The notes beneath the pieces were generated by a model that did not search any database, was not told where the DNA came from, and saw only the letters and a list, made by a program, of their open reading frames with translations. A stretch of 37,926 nt of DNA from Paenibacillus camerounensis (GTDB lineage Bacteria > Bacillota > Bacilli > Paenibacillales > Paenibacillaceae), in the NCBI RefSeq assembly GCF_000723885.1, contig NZ_CCDG010000076.1, positions 1 to 37,926 of the forward strand, in the 5' to 3' direction. Numbering within the stretch: the first letter of the stretch is position 1; each line of letters starts with the position of its first letter. Shown one piece after another: positions 17,026 to 24,940 of this stretch. The position numbers and the translations under genes are program-made.

Positions 17026-18376
17026 AAGGCACCTCCCTGTCCCATGGGGCGGGACTTGCCGCAAGCTTCCAGATCGGATTCGCCAGCGAATAGGTCAGCT
17101 CTTTGGCCAGCCGCAGCAGGCCTTCATAGCCGGCATATGCCTTATGCCGTTCCTGGTTAATATCGATGAAAGGAATCTGCTCCTTCATCGCCATATACAT
17201 GTTGCGTCCGCCGGCAATCATGATGTCAGCCTTGCGCTCCCGCACCGTCTTAAGAATCCGGGTTGCACCGCCTTCGGGTATATATTCGGTATCATCCCCG
17301 ACCCGGTCGGCAATCCGGCGTACATCATCCTCCGTGCTCTTGTTCGTTCCGACCCCGACTACCTGGACACCCAGCTCCTTAAGCGCTGAAATGACAGACC
17401 AGCTTTTGACGCCGCCGGTATACAGCACCGCTTTTTTCCCCTTTAGAATTTTGCGGTAAGGGCGCAGATCCTGGGCCAGACGGTTCTCCTCCCGTTCGGT
17501 CAGGCGGTCCACCCGCCGCTCCATTTCCCGGTCATTCATCAGATACGCCATCTGGCGCAGGGAATACGTAGTCTCCTTAGCCCCGTAAAAGGAGCCTTCA
17601 AAATAAGGAATGCCATATCCGGCCTCCATCTCCTTGGCAAGGCCCAGCAGTGCACGGCTGCAGACAACCATGTTGACCTTGGCCCGGTGTGCCCAGGTAA
17701 TCTCGTTGTATCTGGCATCCCCTGTGATGCGTGAGGTAACCGGGATACCGGCACTGTTCATCAGCTTCTCAATATCCCACATTTCACCCGCAATATTGTA
17801 TTCGCCGATCAGATTAACACCAAGCGGAGTTCCCGGCTGCGGCTCTCCTGTGCCGATAACATACTGCAGCAGGGCATCGCCGGCCAGCCGGTTGCCTAAG
17901 TTCTTGCTGCCCACAAACCCGGGGCTGTTAACGGGAACAACCGGTATGCCCAGCCGGTCCGCAGCCTCCTTGCATACGGCATCCATATCCTCGCCGATCA
18001 GCGCCGTCACGCAGGTTGAATATACAAAGATTGCCGGAGGCGCAAAACGCCCGGCAATATAGTCGATGCTCTCCTTCAATTTCTTTTCTCCGCCAAAAAT
18101 AATGTCAGAATCATTCAGATCCGTGGCAAAGCCGTATTGCGACAGCGAAGGGCCGCTGGAAAGCGTGCCTCTGCTCTCCCAGCTGTTCCCGGCACAGGCA
18201 ATCGGGCCATGAACAAGATGGGCAGCATCCATAATCGGCAGCAGTGTGATTTGGGCTCCGTCGAAGGAGCAGCCTCCGGCCGCTTCACCAGGCTTCGGCC
18301 GCGGACACGGCTTGGATTTGGGGGCCTGGCTCCCGCAAGCCTCGGAATCAAAATCGACTTTTCGTACTGGGTCCAT
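17015..18376 (-). CDS. nifE: NifE, scaffold subunit for FeMo-cofactor assembly
   Basis: A 453-residue NifD-like subunit of NifEN. Conserved points are CSFDGAQITLLPI (about 36-48), HGPIACAGNSWESRG (about 56-70), FVYSTCVTALIGEDMDAVC (about 117-135) and the NSPGFVGSKNLGNRLAGD segment (about 149-166). The ACAGN motif and the lack of the NifD cofactor His and Cys contexts separate it from NifD. The ATG has AAGGAG 10 nt upstream. It is preceded by a 226-bp gap after nifK, the longest inside the operon; I see no convincing hairpin or promoter there, but it marks the split between structural and cofactor genes. Confidence 0.95.
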   Translation of the reverse strand: MDPVRKVDFDSEACGSQAPKSKPCPRPKPGEAAGGCSFDGAQITLLPIMDAAHLVHGPIACAGNSWESRGTLSSGPSLSQYGFATDLNDSDIIFGGEKKLKESIDYIAGRFAPPAIFVYSTCVTALIGEDMDAVCKEAADRLGIPVVPVNSPGFVGSKNLGNRLAGDALLQYVIGTGEPQPGTPLGVNLIGEYNIAGEMWDIEKLMNSAGIPVTSRITGDARYNEITWAHRAKVNMVVCSRALLGLAKEMEAGYGIPYFEGSFYGAKETTYSLRQMAYLMNDREMERRVDRLTEREENRLAQDLRPYRKILKGKKAVLYTGGVKSWSVISALKELGVQVVGVGTNKSTEDDVRRIADRVGDDTEYIPEGGATRILKTVRERKADIMIAGGRNMYMAMKEQIPFIDINQERHKAYAGYEGLLRLAKELTYSLANPIWKLAASPAPWDREVPYDR

Positions 18377-18602
18377 CGGCTTTCATCTCCTTCGCAAAAG
18401 GTGGATGCTAACTCTGACAATACTGAACTGCACCTGTAACGGCTTTTAGATATGACTAGCAAGAATCCCGGCCTGCCCTGCCCCGCATTCCGCACATGAT
18501 ACCACAGGCGAAAACGGGATATAGGGAACGCCGGGCTTGATCAACCTTTTTTCCAATTATTGAAAATGATGTATATCATGGCTATCGAACATCAATTGCC
18601 GT

Positions 18603-20162
18603 TTACCGCACCAGGTCATAATTGAATCCCGAATTGTTGCGGTCCAGCTCATCCAGTACGGTATTGACAATCAGGCTGAGCAGATTAAGCGCGCCCTGAT
18701 AGCCGAGAATCGGATAACGGTGCATATGATGGCGGTCAAAAATCGGGAATCCTACCCGGATCAGCGGTACATTCGCATCCTTTGCGGCAAATTTCAGATG
18801 CGAGCTTCCGATCGCCAGGTCAACCGGATCATTCAGCAGCAGCGAGCGCATATGCCACAGGTCGTTTCCAATGTACAGCGAAGCTTCGGAGCCATACGGG
18901 CTTGAGGCGAGCAGCGCTCCCGCTTCCTCCTTGAATTTCACTTCATTGAAATCCACGTCACCGTTCGAGCAGACAATGTGCACCGGCTCTATGCCGGCCT
19001 CCAGGCAGAAGCCGATCAAGCCGATCAGCAGGTCCGGATCGCCTACCAGCGCTACCCGCTTGCCGTGAATATAGGGATGGCTGTCCGTAAGGGCGTCCAC
19101 CACACGGCCGCGTTCCTCCAGCAGCGAAGCCGGAAGCGGAAGTCCGGTCATCTCACTGATTGCTTCCAGCAGCTTATCTGTACCGGTAATTCCAAGCGGT
19201 GTAGACAGCGCAGTGACCTGCTGCTTCCAGGTTCCGCTGATGTAATCCTGCGTCTTCTTCAGCGTATATTTCTGGAGGGACAGCGTACCAAGCGCATTGG
19301 CTGCCAGCGGCACATCCGCCAGCTTCGTTCCGCCGTAGTAGTACTCGTATTCTCCAGTAGCCGGCGAATCATAATTGCCGCTGTGATCGCCGAGCAGCGT
19401 ATATTTCGTATCAAATGCCTCAAGGATTTTGCGGATTTCCGCAAAATTTCCGGTGTAAGGCTCGAAGCCGAGCATGACATTCAGCTTCTCTCCGGTCTCC
19501 TCACCGCTGCCCGGAACCGCTTCAAGGCCGGAGCGTTCATACAGGTAGCTCAGAATGCCCTTCATCATGGCATCGTAGCCGGTAATATGCGACCCGACGA
19601 AGCTTGGCGTATTGCAGTACGCAACCGGGAAGTCCTCAGTGATTACACCTTTATTGCGGGCATTGCCGATAAAGGAGGACAGGTCATCCCCGATAACCTC
19701 AGCCATACAGGTCGTACAGATTGCCACCATCTCCGGCTTATACAGGGCGATACTGTTCTCCAGACCGTCAATCAGGTTGCTCATACCGCCGAATACTGCT
19801 GCATCCTCAGTCATCGATGAGGAGACCGCCGGTGTAGGCTCTTTAAAATGGCGGCTTAAGTGACTTCTGAAATAGGAGTTGCAGCCTTGTGAGCCGTGGA
19901 CGAACGGCAGGGTCTTCTCAAATCCGAGGGCGGCCATAATGGAGCCTAGCGGCTGGCAGGCCTTGTGCGGGTTAATGACAACCGCTTTGCGGTTAAAGTT
20001 CTTCTCCATGTACTCAGCAGATTGTGAGTAAGCGAGTGCTTCAGCGGTCTCCTGCTCACTGCAGGGCGCTTCGAATTGCTGCTTGTTCAGCCGCTGCTCC
20101 ACGAACCGGTGCTCCGAGAACAGAGTGTTGTAGTCCGGAATGTCCAGTCTGTCCTTGCTCAT
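18603..20162 (-). CDS. nifK: Nitrogenase MoFe protein beta subunit NifK
   Basis: A 519-residue beta chain of dinitrogenase. P-cluster ligands fall at Cys 69 (NPHKACQPLG), Cys 94 (HGSQGCNSYF) and Cys 152 (CTTCMAEVIGDD), one less than Azotobacter vinelandii numbering. TPSFVGSHITGYDAM follows as expected. I chose ATG at 20162 because GAGGAGG lies 8 nt upstream and the start overlaps the nifD stop as ATGA; the frame runs 17 codons further into nifD. With NifD it forms the alpha2beta2 protein that reduces N2 at FeMo-cofactor. The length is that of typical NifK. Confidence 0.97.
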   Translation of the reverse strand: MSKDRLDIPDYNTLFSEHRFVEQRLNKQQFEAPCSEQETAEALAYSQSAEYMEKNFNRKAVVINPHKACQPLGSIMAALGFEKTLPFVHGSQGCNSYFRSHLSRHFKEPTPAVSSSMTEDAAVFGGMSNLIDGLENSIALYKPEMVAICTTCMAEVIGDDLSSFIGNARNKGVITEDFPVAYCNTPSFVGSHITGYDAMMKGILSYLYERSGLEAVPGSGEETGEKLNVMLGFEPYTGNFAEIRKILEAFDTKYTLLGDHSGNYDSPATGEYEYYYGGTKLADVPLAANALGTLSLQKYTLKKTQDYISGTWKQQVTALSTPLGITGTDKLLEAISEMTGLPLPASLLEERGRVVDALTDSHPYIHGKRVALVGDPDLLIGLIGFCLEAGIEPVHIVCSNGDVDFNEVKFKEEAGALLASSPYGSEASLYIGNDLWHMRSLLLNDPVDLAIGSSHLKFAAKDANVPLIRVGFPIFDRHHMHRYPILGYQGALNLLSLIVNTVLDELDRNNSGFNYDLVR

Positions 20163-21616
20163 ATGCTCGCCTCCTCTTTTTGGACTTTTTCCTTCTTCTT
20201 CATCAGGTTCCATACCGGGCTGTTCACCGTCATATCCATATCCTTGGCAAAGATCTTAAACCCGTCGAAGCCGTGATACGGGCCGCTGTAATCCCAGGAG
20301 TGCATCTGGCGGAACGGAACACCCATTTTGTGGTACACATATTTCTCTTTGATACCCGAACCTACCAGATCGATATTCATTTTCTGGGCGAGCTCTTCCA
20401 GCTCATAGGCGGTCGGATCATCCATAATGACCGCTCCTTCTTTGAGCATCGGGAACATCTTCTCGTAATCATCCTTATGGGCGAATTCATAACCGGAAGC
20501 TACAATTTCCATGCCCAGATCCTCATATGCGCCAATTGTGTGGCGGGAACGCAGGCCGCCGATCATCAGCAGCACCTTTTTATTTTCGAGACGCGGCTTG
20601 AATTTATCGATGATAATATCCATTTGCGGCTTATACTTTGCAATCAGCTTCTCACAATTCTCCTGGATGGTTTCGTCAAACAGGGCGGCGATGGCACGCA
20701 GGCTCTCGTACGTCTTGGAAGGTCCAAAGAAATTGTATTCCATCCAAGGGATACCGTAGGCCTTCTCCATATGCTCCACCATGTAGTTCATCGAACGGTG
20801 GCAGTGAATCAGGTTCAGCTTCGCCTTATGGGCGATTTCCAGCTCATTCAGGGTGCCGTCACCGGACCACTGGGCAATGACGCGGAGTCCCATCTCTTCA
20901 AGCAGAATACGGGAAGCCCAGGCATCGCCGCCGATATTGTAATCACCGATGATATTGACATCGTAAGGGCCGGTTTCAGCCAGATCGGCTTTGCCGAGCA
21001 CAAAGTCACGGATGGCATCATTAGCGATGTGATGGCCAAGCGACTGGCTGACACCGCGGAAGCCTTCACAGCGTACCGGAACGATTGGCATCTCCAGCTC
21101 TTTGGACATCTTCTTGGACACAGCTTCAATATCATCACCGATCAGCCCGACCGGACACTCGGATTGGACTGAGATTCCTTTAGCAAGCGGGAACATCTCG
21201 GTAATCTCACGCATAATGACTTCCAGCTTCTTATCTCCGCCAAAGACGATATCCGTCTCCTGGAAATCACTTGTAACCTGCATAGCGGTAAAATTATCGA
21301 TTCCAAGTGTACCGCTCGCATAGTTACGGCGGGTTCCCCAGCTGTATTGTCCGCAGCCGATGGGGCCGTGGCTGATATGGACCATATCCTTGATCGGTCC
21401 CCAGACCACACCTTTAGAGCCTGCATATGAGCATCCGCGCGGCGTCATAACACCGGGGCGGGATTTAATATTGGACTTCAGGGCACAAGTACCGCAGGTT
21501 TGCGCTTCCTCTGTATTGATCTGGTAATGCTTTTCCCGGTCTTTTTTCGCTTTCTTCGGGTAGGCCTCCAGCACTTCTTCAACAAGCTTTTTGTTCGCTT
21601 CAATATCAAGTCCCAT
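20159..21616 (-). CDS. nifD: Nitrogenase MoFe protein alpha subunit NifD
   Basis: A 485-residue alpha chain with every key residue visible: P-cluster Cys 62 (TPRGCSYAGSK), Cys 88 (HGPIGCGQYSW) and Cys 154 (SECPVGLIGDD); Gln 191 and His 195 next to the substrate site (VSQSLGHHIAND); the FeMo-cofactor ligands Cys 272 (LIHCHRSMNYM) and His 439 (FRQMHSWDYSGPYHG). Numbering matches A. vinelandii through position 195 and is 3 lower after that. This makes it a molybdenum nitrogenase rather than VnfD or AnfD; no vnfG/anfG gene lies between D and K. AAGGAGG precedes the ATG. It is 47 bp after nifH and overlaps nifK by 4 bp. Confidence 0.98.
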   Translation of the reverse strand: MGLDIEANKKLVEEVLEAYPKKAKKDREKHYQINTEEAQTCGTCALKSNIKSRPGVMTPRGCSYAGSKGVVWGPIKDMVHISHGPIGCGQYSWGTRRNYASGTLGIDNFTAMQVTSDFQETDIVFGGDKKLEVIMREITEMFPLAKGISVQSECPVGLIGDDIEAVSKKMSKELEMPIVPVRCEGFRGVSQSLGHHIANDAIRDFVLGKADLAETGPYDVNIIGDYNIGGDAWASRILLEEMGLRVIAQWSGDGTLNELEIAHKAKLNLIHCHRSMNYMVEHMEKAYGIPWMEYNFFGPSKTYESLRAIAALFDETIQENCEKLIAKYKPQMDIIIDKFKPRLENKKVLLMIGGLRSRHTIGAYEDLGMEIVASGYEFAHKDDYEKMFPMLKEGAVIMDDPTAYELEELAQKMNIDLVGSGIKEKYVYHKMGVPFRQMHSWDYSGPYHGFDGFKIFAKDMDMTVNSPVWNLMKKKEKVQKEEASI

Positions 21617-21663
21617 TGTTGACCCTCCTTATCCTAAAGGGGACGCTGAGCGCCCGCTCTCGC

Positions 21664-22530
21664 TTATTGTCCGGAAGCCTGCAGCTTCTTGATTGCCGCC
21701 TCTTCATCTTCAATGATCCCGAATTCCATCAGCAGTTCTTCCAGCTCTTCCATCGTAATAGGCGTTGGAATAGTCAGCATTTTGTTATTCAGAATCTTCT
21801 CAGCAAGAATTTCATATTCCTTCGCCTGCTGGTGCTCAGGATTGTATTGTGCAACAGTCATGCGGCGCAGCTCGGCATGCTGCACGACATTATCGCGCGG
21901 TACAAAGTGAATCATCTGTGTATTCAACCGGCGGGCCAGCTCCATAATCAGCTCATCTTCACGGTCCGTATTACGGCTGTTGCAGATTAGGCCGCCTAGT
22001 CTGACACCGCCGCTGGTAGCATATTTCAGAATCCCGCGGGCGATATTGTTGGCAGCGTACATCGCCATCATTTCACCGGAACAGACAATATAGATTTCTT
22101 GTGCCTTATTCTCACGGATCGGCATGGCGAAGCCCCCGCATACAACGTCACCGAGTACGTCATAGGACACGAAATCCAGGTCCGTATATGCGCCTTCCTG
22201 CTCCAGGAAGTTGATGGCGGTAATAATACCGCGTCCTGCACAGCCTACACCCGGTTCAGGTCCGCCGCACTCTACGTTGATAATGTCGCCAAAGCCTTTT
22301 TGCAGCACATCTTCCAGTTCCAGATCCTCTACCGAGCCAAGCTCAGCGGCCAGATGAAGCACAGTTTGTTGAGCTTTGGTGTTCAGGATCAGACGGGTGG
22401 AGTCTGCCTTCGGGTCACAGCCGACGATCATAATGCGTTGTCCGAATTTTGTAGCCAGCTGAGCCAGGGTGTTTTGCGAAGTTGTCGATTTACCGATACC
22501 GCCTTTACCGTAGAAAGCTATTTGTCTCAT
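21664..22530 (-). CDS. nifH: Nitrogenase Fe protein NifH
   Basis: A 288-residue dinitrogenase reductase, a homodimer that passes electrons from its 4Fe-4S cluster to NifDK with ATP hydrolysis. The P-loop GKGGIGKST lies at residues 8-16, cluster ligands are Cys 97 (GVGCAGRG) and Cys 131 (GDVVCGGFAMP), and Arg 100 is the position ADP-ribosylated by DraT in other bacteria (no draT is seen here). The DPKADSTR switch segment (about 39-46) is intact. The start is 7 bp after the nifB stop, and its AAGGGATGA ribosome site overlaps the end of nifB, so expression should follow nifB. Confidence 0.98.
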   Translation of the reverse strand: MRQIAFYGKGGIGKSTTSQNTLAQLATKFGQRIMIVGCDPKADSTRLILNTKAQQTVLHLAAELGSVEDLELEDVLQKGFGDIINVECGGPEPGVGCAGRGIITAINFLEQEGAYTDLDFVSYDVLGDVVCGGFAMPIRENKAQEIYIVCSGEMMAMYAANNIARGILKYATSGGVRLGGLICNSRNTDREDELIMELARRLNTQMIHFVPRDNVVQHAELRRMTVAQYNPEHQQAKEYEILAEKILNNKMLTIPTPITMEELEELLMEFGIIEDEEAAIKKLQASGQ

Positions 22531-22537
22531 AATTTCA

Positions 22538-23911
22538 TCATCCCTTCGAAATGTTTATATTTTCAAAATATGAGCTGTATTTGACGCTTTCGAGAATGGC
22601 TTCCTGTATCCCGCCTTTGCGGACGAGCGGCAATACACCGATTTTGTTCAGGCTGGCCCGGGGGCCGTCTCCGATTCCGGAGCAGAGAAGAATGCGGCAG
22701 TCCCTTAGTATAGAAATGATTTCCTGCAGCGTTGCAGCTTTATCACCGTTGCAGTCTGCTTTACCATGACAGTAGGCTTGAATCTTGCGGACACCGATCA
22801 GCTTCACCTCAGCTCCGTCAGTATCATAGATCAGGAACTCTGTTGCATGGCCAAAATGCTGGTTGACCTTGTCCCCGCCTCTGGTTGCCACTGCGACTCT
22901 TGTTTTCTGCGAATCCTCCCAGCGCCCTTTGGCTCTGGCTTGTTTGGCGATGACGCGTTCACGGATCTTGGTATCCAGATCACTCTGGAACTGCGCCCTG
23001 GCATCCTGATTAATTACCGGATCAGCTTCCATTGCTTCCAGCGGAAAATCCTGGTTGCGGTCCTGGCCCAGCAGCCCGATCGCATCGGCCCGGCATTGCC
23101 GGCAGTGGCGCATGACTTTCATTCCGTCACGCCCCAGCAGTTCCTGCAGATTGTGTAATTCCTTCGGACGCGGCGCCTTGCGGCCGTCCGCTTCATACTG
23201 GCTTCCCGGCGCGATAATCAGCGGTGTTACGTTGTGCAGCGTAGCCCCGAGTTCTTTTACTCTTTTGGACACTGCAGGCAGATGATGATCGTTGACCCCC
23301 GGAATCATAATGGAGTTAACCTTGACGAGAATTCCCAGCTTCGCCAGCATTTCCAGCCCCTGCAGCTGACGGCTGATCAGCAGCCCCGCCGCTTCCCTTC
23401 CTTCGTACCGCACTCCCTCATCGAATACCCAGGGATAAATGTGCTGTCCGACATCAGCGTCAATGGCATTGATCGTGATGGTGACATGGCGGATGCCAAG
23501 CTCAAGAATCTCATCCACATGCCGGTAGAGCGTAAGTCCGTTTGTACTGAGGCAGAGACTGACATCAGGCACATACCGCTTCACTCTGGCAAAGGTATCA
23601 AACGTCTGCTCCGGATTCGCCAGCGGGTCACCCGGCCCGGCTATGCCGACTACGGACAGCTGCATCAGCTGTGATGCAACCCCCTTCACCTTGCGTTCGG
23701 CCTGCTCCGGCGTCAGCACTTCACTGACCACGCCCGGCCTGCTCTCGTTGACGCAGTCGAACTTACGGTTACAGTAGTTGCACTGGATGTTGCAGGCGGG
23801 AGCAACCGGAATGTGCATTCTGGCATAGAACCGGTGAGCTTCCTCGCTGTAGCAAGGGTGGCGGCTGATCTCCTCCTCTGCTTCATTTGATATACACGAC
23901 GGCTGCATCAT
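22538..23911 (-). CDS. nifB: NifB, radical SAM FeMo-cofactor core synthase
   Basis: A 457-residue radical SAM enzyme that fuses two 4Fe-4S clusters and inserts carbide to make NifB-co. The radical SAM cluster site is C-NIQ-C-NY-C (Cys 40, 44, 47), with VGIAGPGDPLANPE following. After about residue 340, the C-terminal domain (VAVATRGGDKVNQHFGHATE) is a NifX-like fold, so this is the two-domain form. I chose ATG at 23911 because AGGAGG lies 6 nt upstream (a second ATG is adjacent); the upstream 26 in-frame codons belong to the repeat-bearing leader. It is the first gene of the nif transcript, as in other Paenibacillus nif clusters. Confidence 0.96.
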   Translation of the reverse strand: MMQPSCISNEAEEEISRHPCYSEEAHRFYARMHIPVAPACNIQCNYCNRKFDCVNESRPGVVSEVLTPEQAERKVKGVASQLMQLSVVGIAGPGDPLANPEQTFDTFARVKRYVPDVSLCLSTNGLTLYRHVDEILELGIRHVTITINAIDADVGQHIYPWVFDEGVRYEGREAAGLLISRQLQGLEMLAKLGILVKVNSIMIPGVNDHHLPAVSKRVKELGATLHNVTPLIIAPGSQYEADGRKAPRPKELHNLQELLGRDGMKVMRHCRQCRADAIGLLGQDRNQDFPLEAMEADPVINQDARAQFQSDLDTKIRERVIAKQARAKGRWEDSQKTRVAVATRGGDKVNQHFGHATEFLIYDTDGAEVKLIGVRKIQAYCHGKADCNGDKAATLQEIISILRDCRILLCSGIGDGPRASLNKIGVLPLVRKGGIQEAILESVKYSSYFENINISKG

Positions 23912-23917
23912 TTCCCA

Positions 23918-23990
23918 CCTCCTAAAAGTTTTGCGAGCATTAGCACCTCTGAATTGGCTTCGAGCAAAACTCACTTCGGAAGCATACACT
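23918..23990 (-). promoter_or_regulatory. SD-proximal leader element of nifB, shared with the SLH-protein gene
   Basis: On the minus strand, GCTTCCGAAGTGAGTTTTGC is followed by a 29-nt interval and GCAAAAC, then four T, then AGGAGG. GTTTTGC (23964-23970) and GCAAAAC (23928-23934) form a 7-bp helix ending next to the Shine-Dalgarno. A very similar arrangement lies at 31171-31245 before an unrelated gene, with a compensated base pair. Confidence 0.6.
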
Positions 23991-24253
23991 TTGTTTTACT
24001 AGCGTTACTTCCCTGAATCAGCTCCGGTAAAACTCACTTCGGAAGCATACGCTTTGTTTTGCGAGCGTTACTTCCCTGAATCAGCTTCGGTAAAACTCAC
24101 TTCGGAAGCATACACTTTGTTTCCCTGAATCAGCTCCGGTAAAACTCACTTCGGAAGCATACGCTTTGTTGTGCAAGCGTTACTTCCCTGATTCAGCTCC
24201 GGTAAAACTTGCTTCGGAAGCATACACTTTGTTGTGCAAGCGTTACTTCCCTG
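23966..24253 (-). repeat. Five tandem copies of a 63-bp hairpin unit in the nif leader
   Basis: Units begin (plus strand, AAAACTYRCTTCGGAAGCAT) at 23966, 24029, 24092, 24141 and 24204: spacings of 63, 63, 49 and 63 bp. The third unit has lost 14 bp. Read as nif mRNA, each full unit contains a GGAAG...ACGCT stem side, a loop of about 10 nt (CGCAAAACAA type), and AGCGT...CTTCC. Copies differ by changes such as AGCGU to AGUGU opposite ACGCU, which keep pairing through G-U. The array lies wholly between the predicted transcription start and nifB. Confidence 0.85.
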
Positions 24254-24307
24254 GTGTTACCTCCATGACAGACTGTACGACAGTGGCAGCAGCGGCGATA
24301 TGTTTTG

Positions 24308-24324
24308 TGTTATTTTTACTGACA
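24308..24324. promoter_or_regulatory. GlnR-type operator downstream of the nif start site (site II)
   Basis: TGTTA, 7 bp, TGACA is a perfect match to the GlnR consensus TGTNA-N7-TNACA. It is centred about 34 bp after the predicted transcription start, where GlnR bound under nitrogen excess is known to repress the nif operon of Paenibacillus polymyxa. Confidence 0.72.
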
Positions 24325-24356
24325 CAACAACTCGCTTGACCGCTTGAATTACTCTC

Positions 24357-24385
24357 ATCATATTTTTCCAACCCCGTACCGTCAA
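24357..24385 (-). promoter_or_regulatory. nif operon sigma-70 promoter
   Basis: On the minus strand, TTGACG (24385-24380), a 17-bp spacer and TATGAT (24362-24357) form a strong housekeeping promoter, placing the start of transcription near 24350 and giving a leader of about 440 nt before nifB. No GG-N10-GC sigma-54 element or NifA site is evident, which fits the GlnR-controlled nif operons of Paenibacillus. Confidence 0.78.
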
Positions 24386-24444
24386 TTACATACAAGCTAA
24401 AAAAGCCTTCATTTTCCTTATGTTTGCAGTATCGACAAAAGACG

Positions 24445-24461
24445 TGTTAACTTTATTAACT
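24445..24461. promoter_or_regulatory. Candidate upstream GlnR operator (site I)
   Basis: TGTTA, 7 bp, TAACT has one mismatch to TGTNA-N7-TNACA. It sits about 60 bp upstream of the nif -35 box, in the place of the activating GlnR site of P. polymyxa. It also lies about 65 bp before the divergent ykoY-type promoter. Confidence 0.5.
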
Positions 24462-24526
24462 CATACTTACCATGTTTCCGTTTCCATTTTGTCCGTTTTT
24501 CTAGTTGATATTTGTTCTCAGGACCA

Positions 24527-24555
24527 TTGACAATCCTGCAGAGCTCATATATGAT
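24527..24555 (+). promoter_or_regulatory. Promoter of the riboswitch-controlled TerC gene
   Basis: TTGACA, 17 bp, TATGAT: a near-consensus sigma-70 promoter, about 55 bp upstream of the riboswitch and divergent from the nif promoter. Confidence 0.8.
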
Positions 24556-24608
24556 ACTTTTAGGTTAATCACATGACTAAAAGTAATGTCCCAATTTCAT
24601 ATACATCC

Positions 24609-24861
24609 CGTAAAGGGGAGTAGCTGCGTAAACAGAAGCATCCTGCCGGTCTCACCGTGAAACCGTGCCGTTTCTGTGGATAATATAAGACAGTCTCCGG
24701 CCTTGTGCTGTAACTGCTTATATTTCAGATAAAGTCGTCAATACGAGAATATGAGGATATTCTCCGGCTTTATCGGCAATGAACTATTGCTAGCGAGACC
24801 TTTACCAATCAGGTTAGACCTTTATTCCAAAGGCTGATCTGTTTGGTAAAGGTCTTTTTTA
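24609..24861 (+). ncRNA. yybP-ykoY manganese riboswitch with terminator platform
   Basis: The 5' boundary GTAAAGGGGAGTAGCTGC and the 3' boundary GCGAGACCTTTAC (24793-24805) are the hallmark pairing ends of yybP-ykoY RNAs, with inner segments CGTCAATACG and CCGGTCTCACCGTG between them. The 3' aptamer strand AGACCTTTACC (24796-24806) is repeated in complement as GGTAAAGGTCT (24845-24855) followed by TTTTTT, so it can form either the aptamer or a terminator. Mn2+ binding should hold it in the aptamer and allow read-through into the TerC-family gene. The class is known; the switching logic here is inferred. Confidence 0.9.
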
Positions 24862-24940
24862 TATATATTTTGATCAAAATCAGGCAATGTGGGTATTCTT
24901 TAACAAAAGATATTTACATCCGATTGAGGAGGAAGCAGCT

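Noticed and set aside
18377..18602. Internal promoter or attenuator between nifK and nifE
   Set aside because: I found no hairpin with a T run and no -35/-10 pair with acceptable spacing, only isolated TTGATC and TATATC-like words 15 bp apart.
20159..21616. Vanadium or iron-only nitrogenase alternative for nifDK
   Set aside because: No vnfG/anfG lies between D and K, NifD keeps the molybdenum-type residues and length, and nifE, nifN and nifV accompany it.
23966..24253. Possible CRISPR array
   Set aside because: The repeats are contiguous tandem copies with no unique spacers, and no cas gene lies in the window.
24255..24270. Third GlnR-like site (TGTTA ... TGACA)
   Set aside because: The half-sites are separated by 6 bp rather than 7, which changes their helical phase; the perfect site is at 24308.
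24260..24600. Sigma-54 promoter with NifA site for nif
   Set aside because: There is no GG-N10-GC element and no TGT-N10-ACA upstream activator arrangement; the sigma-70/GlnR layout explains the region better.
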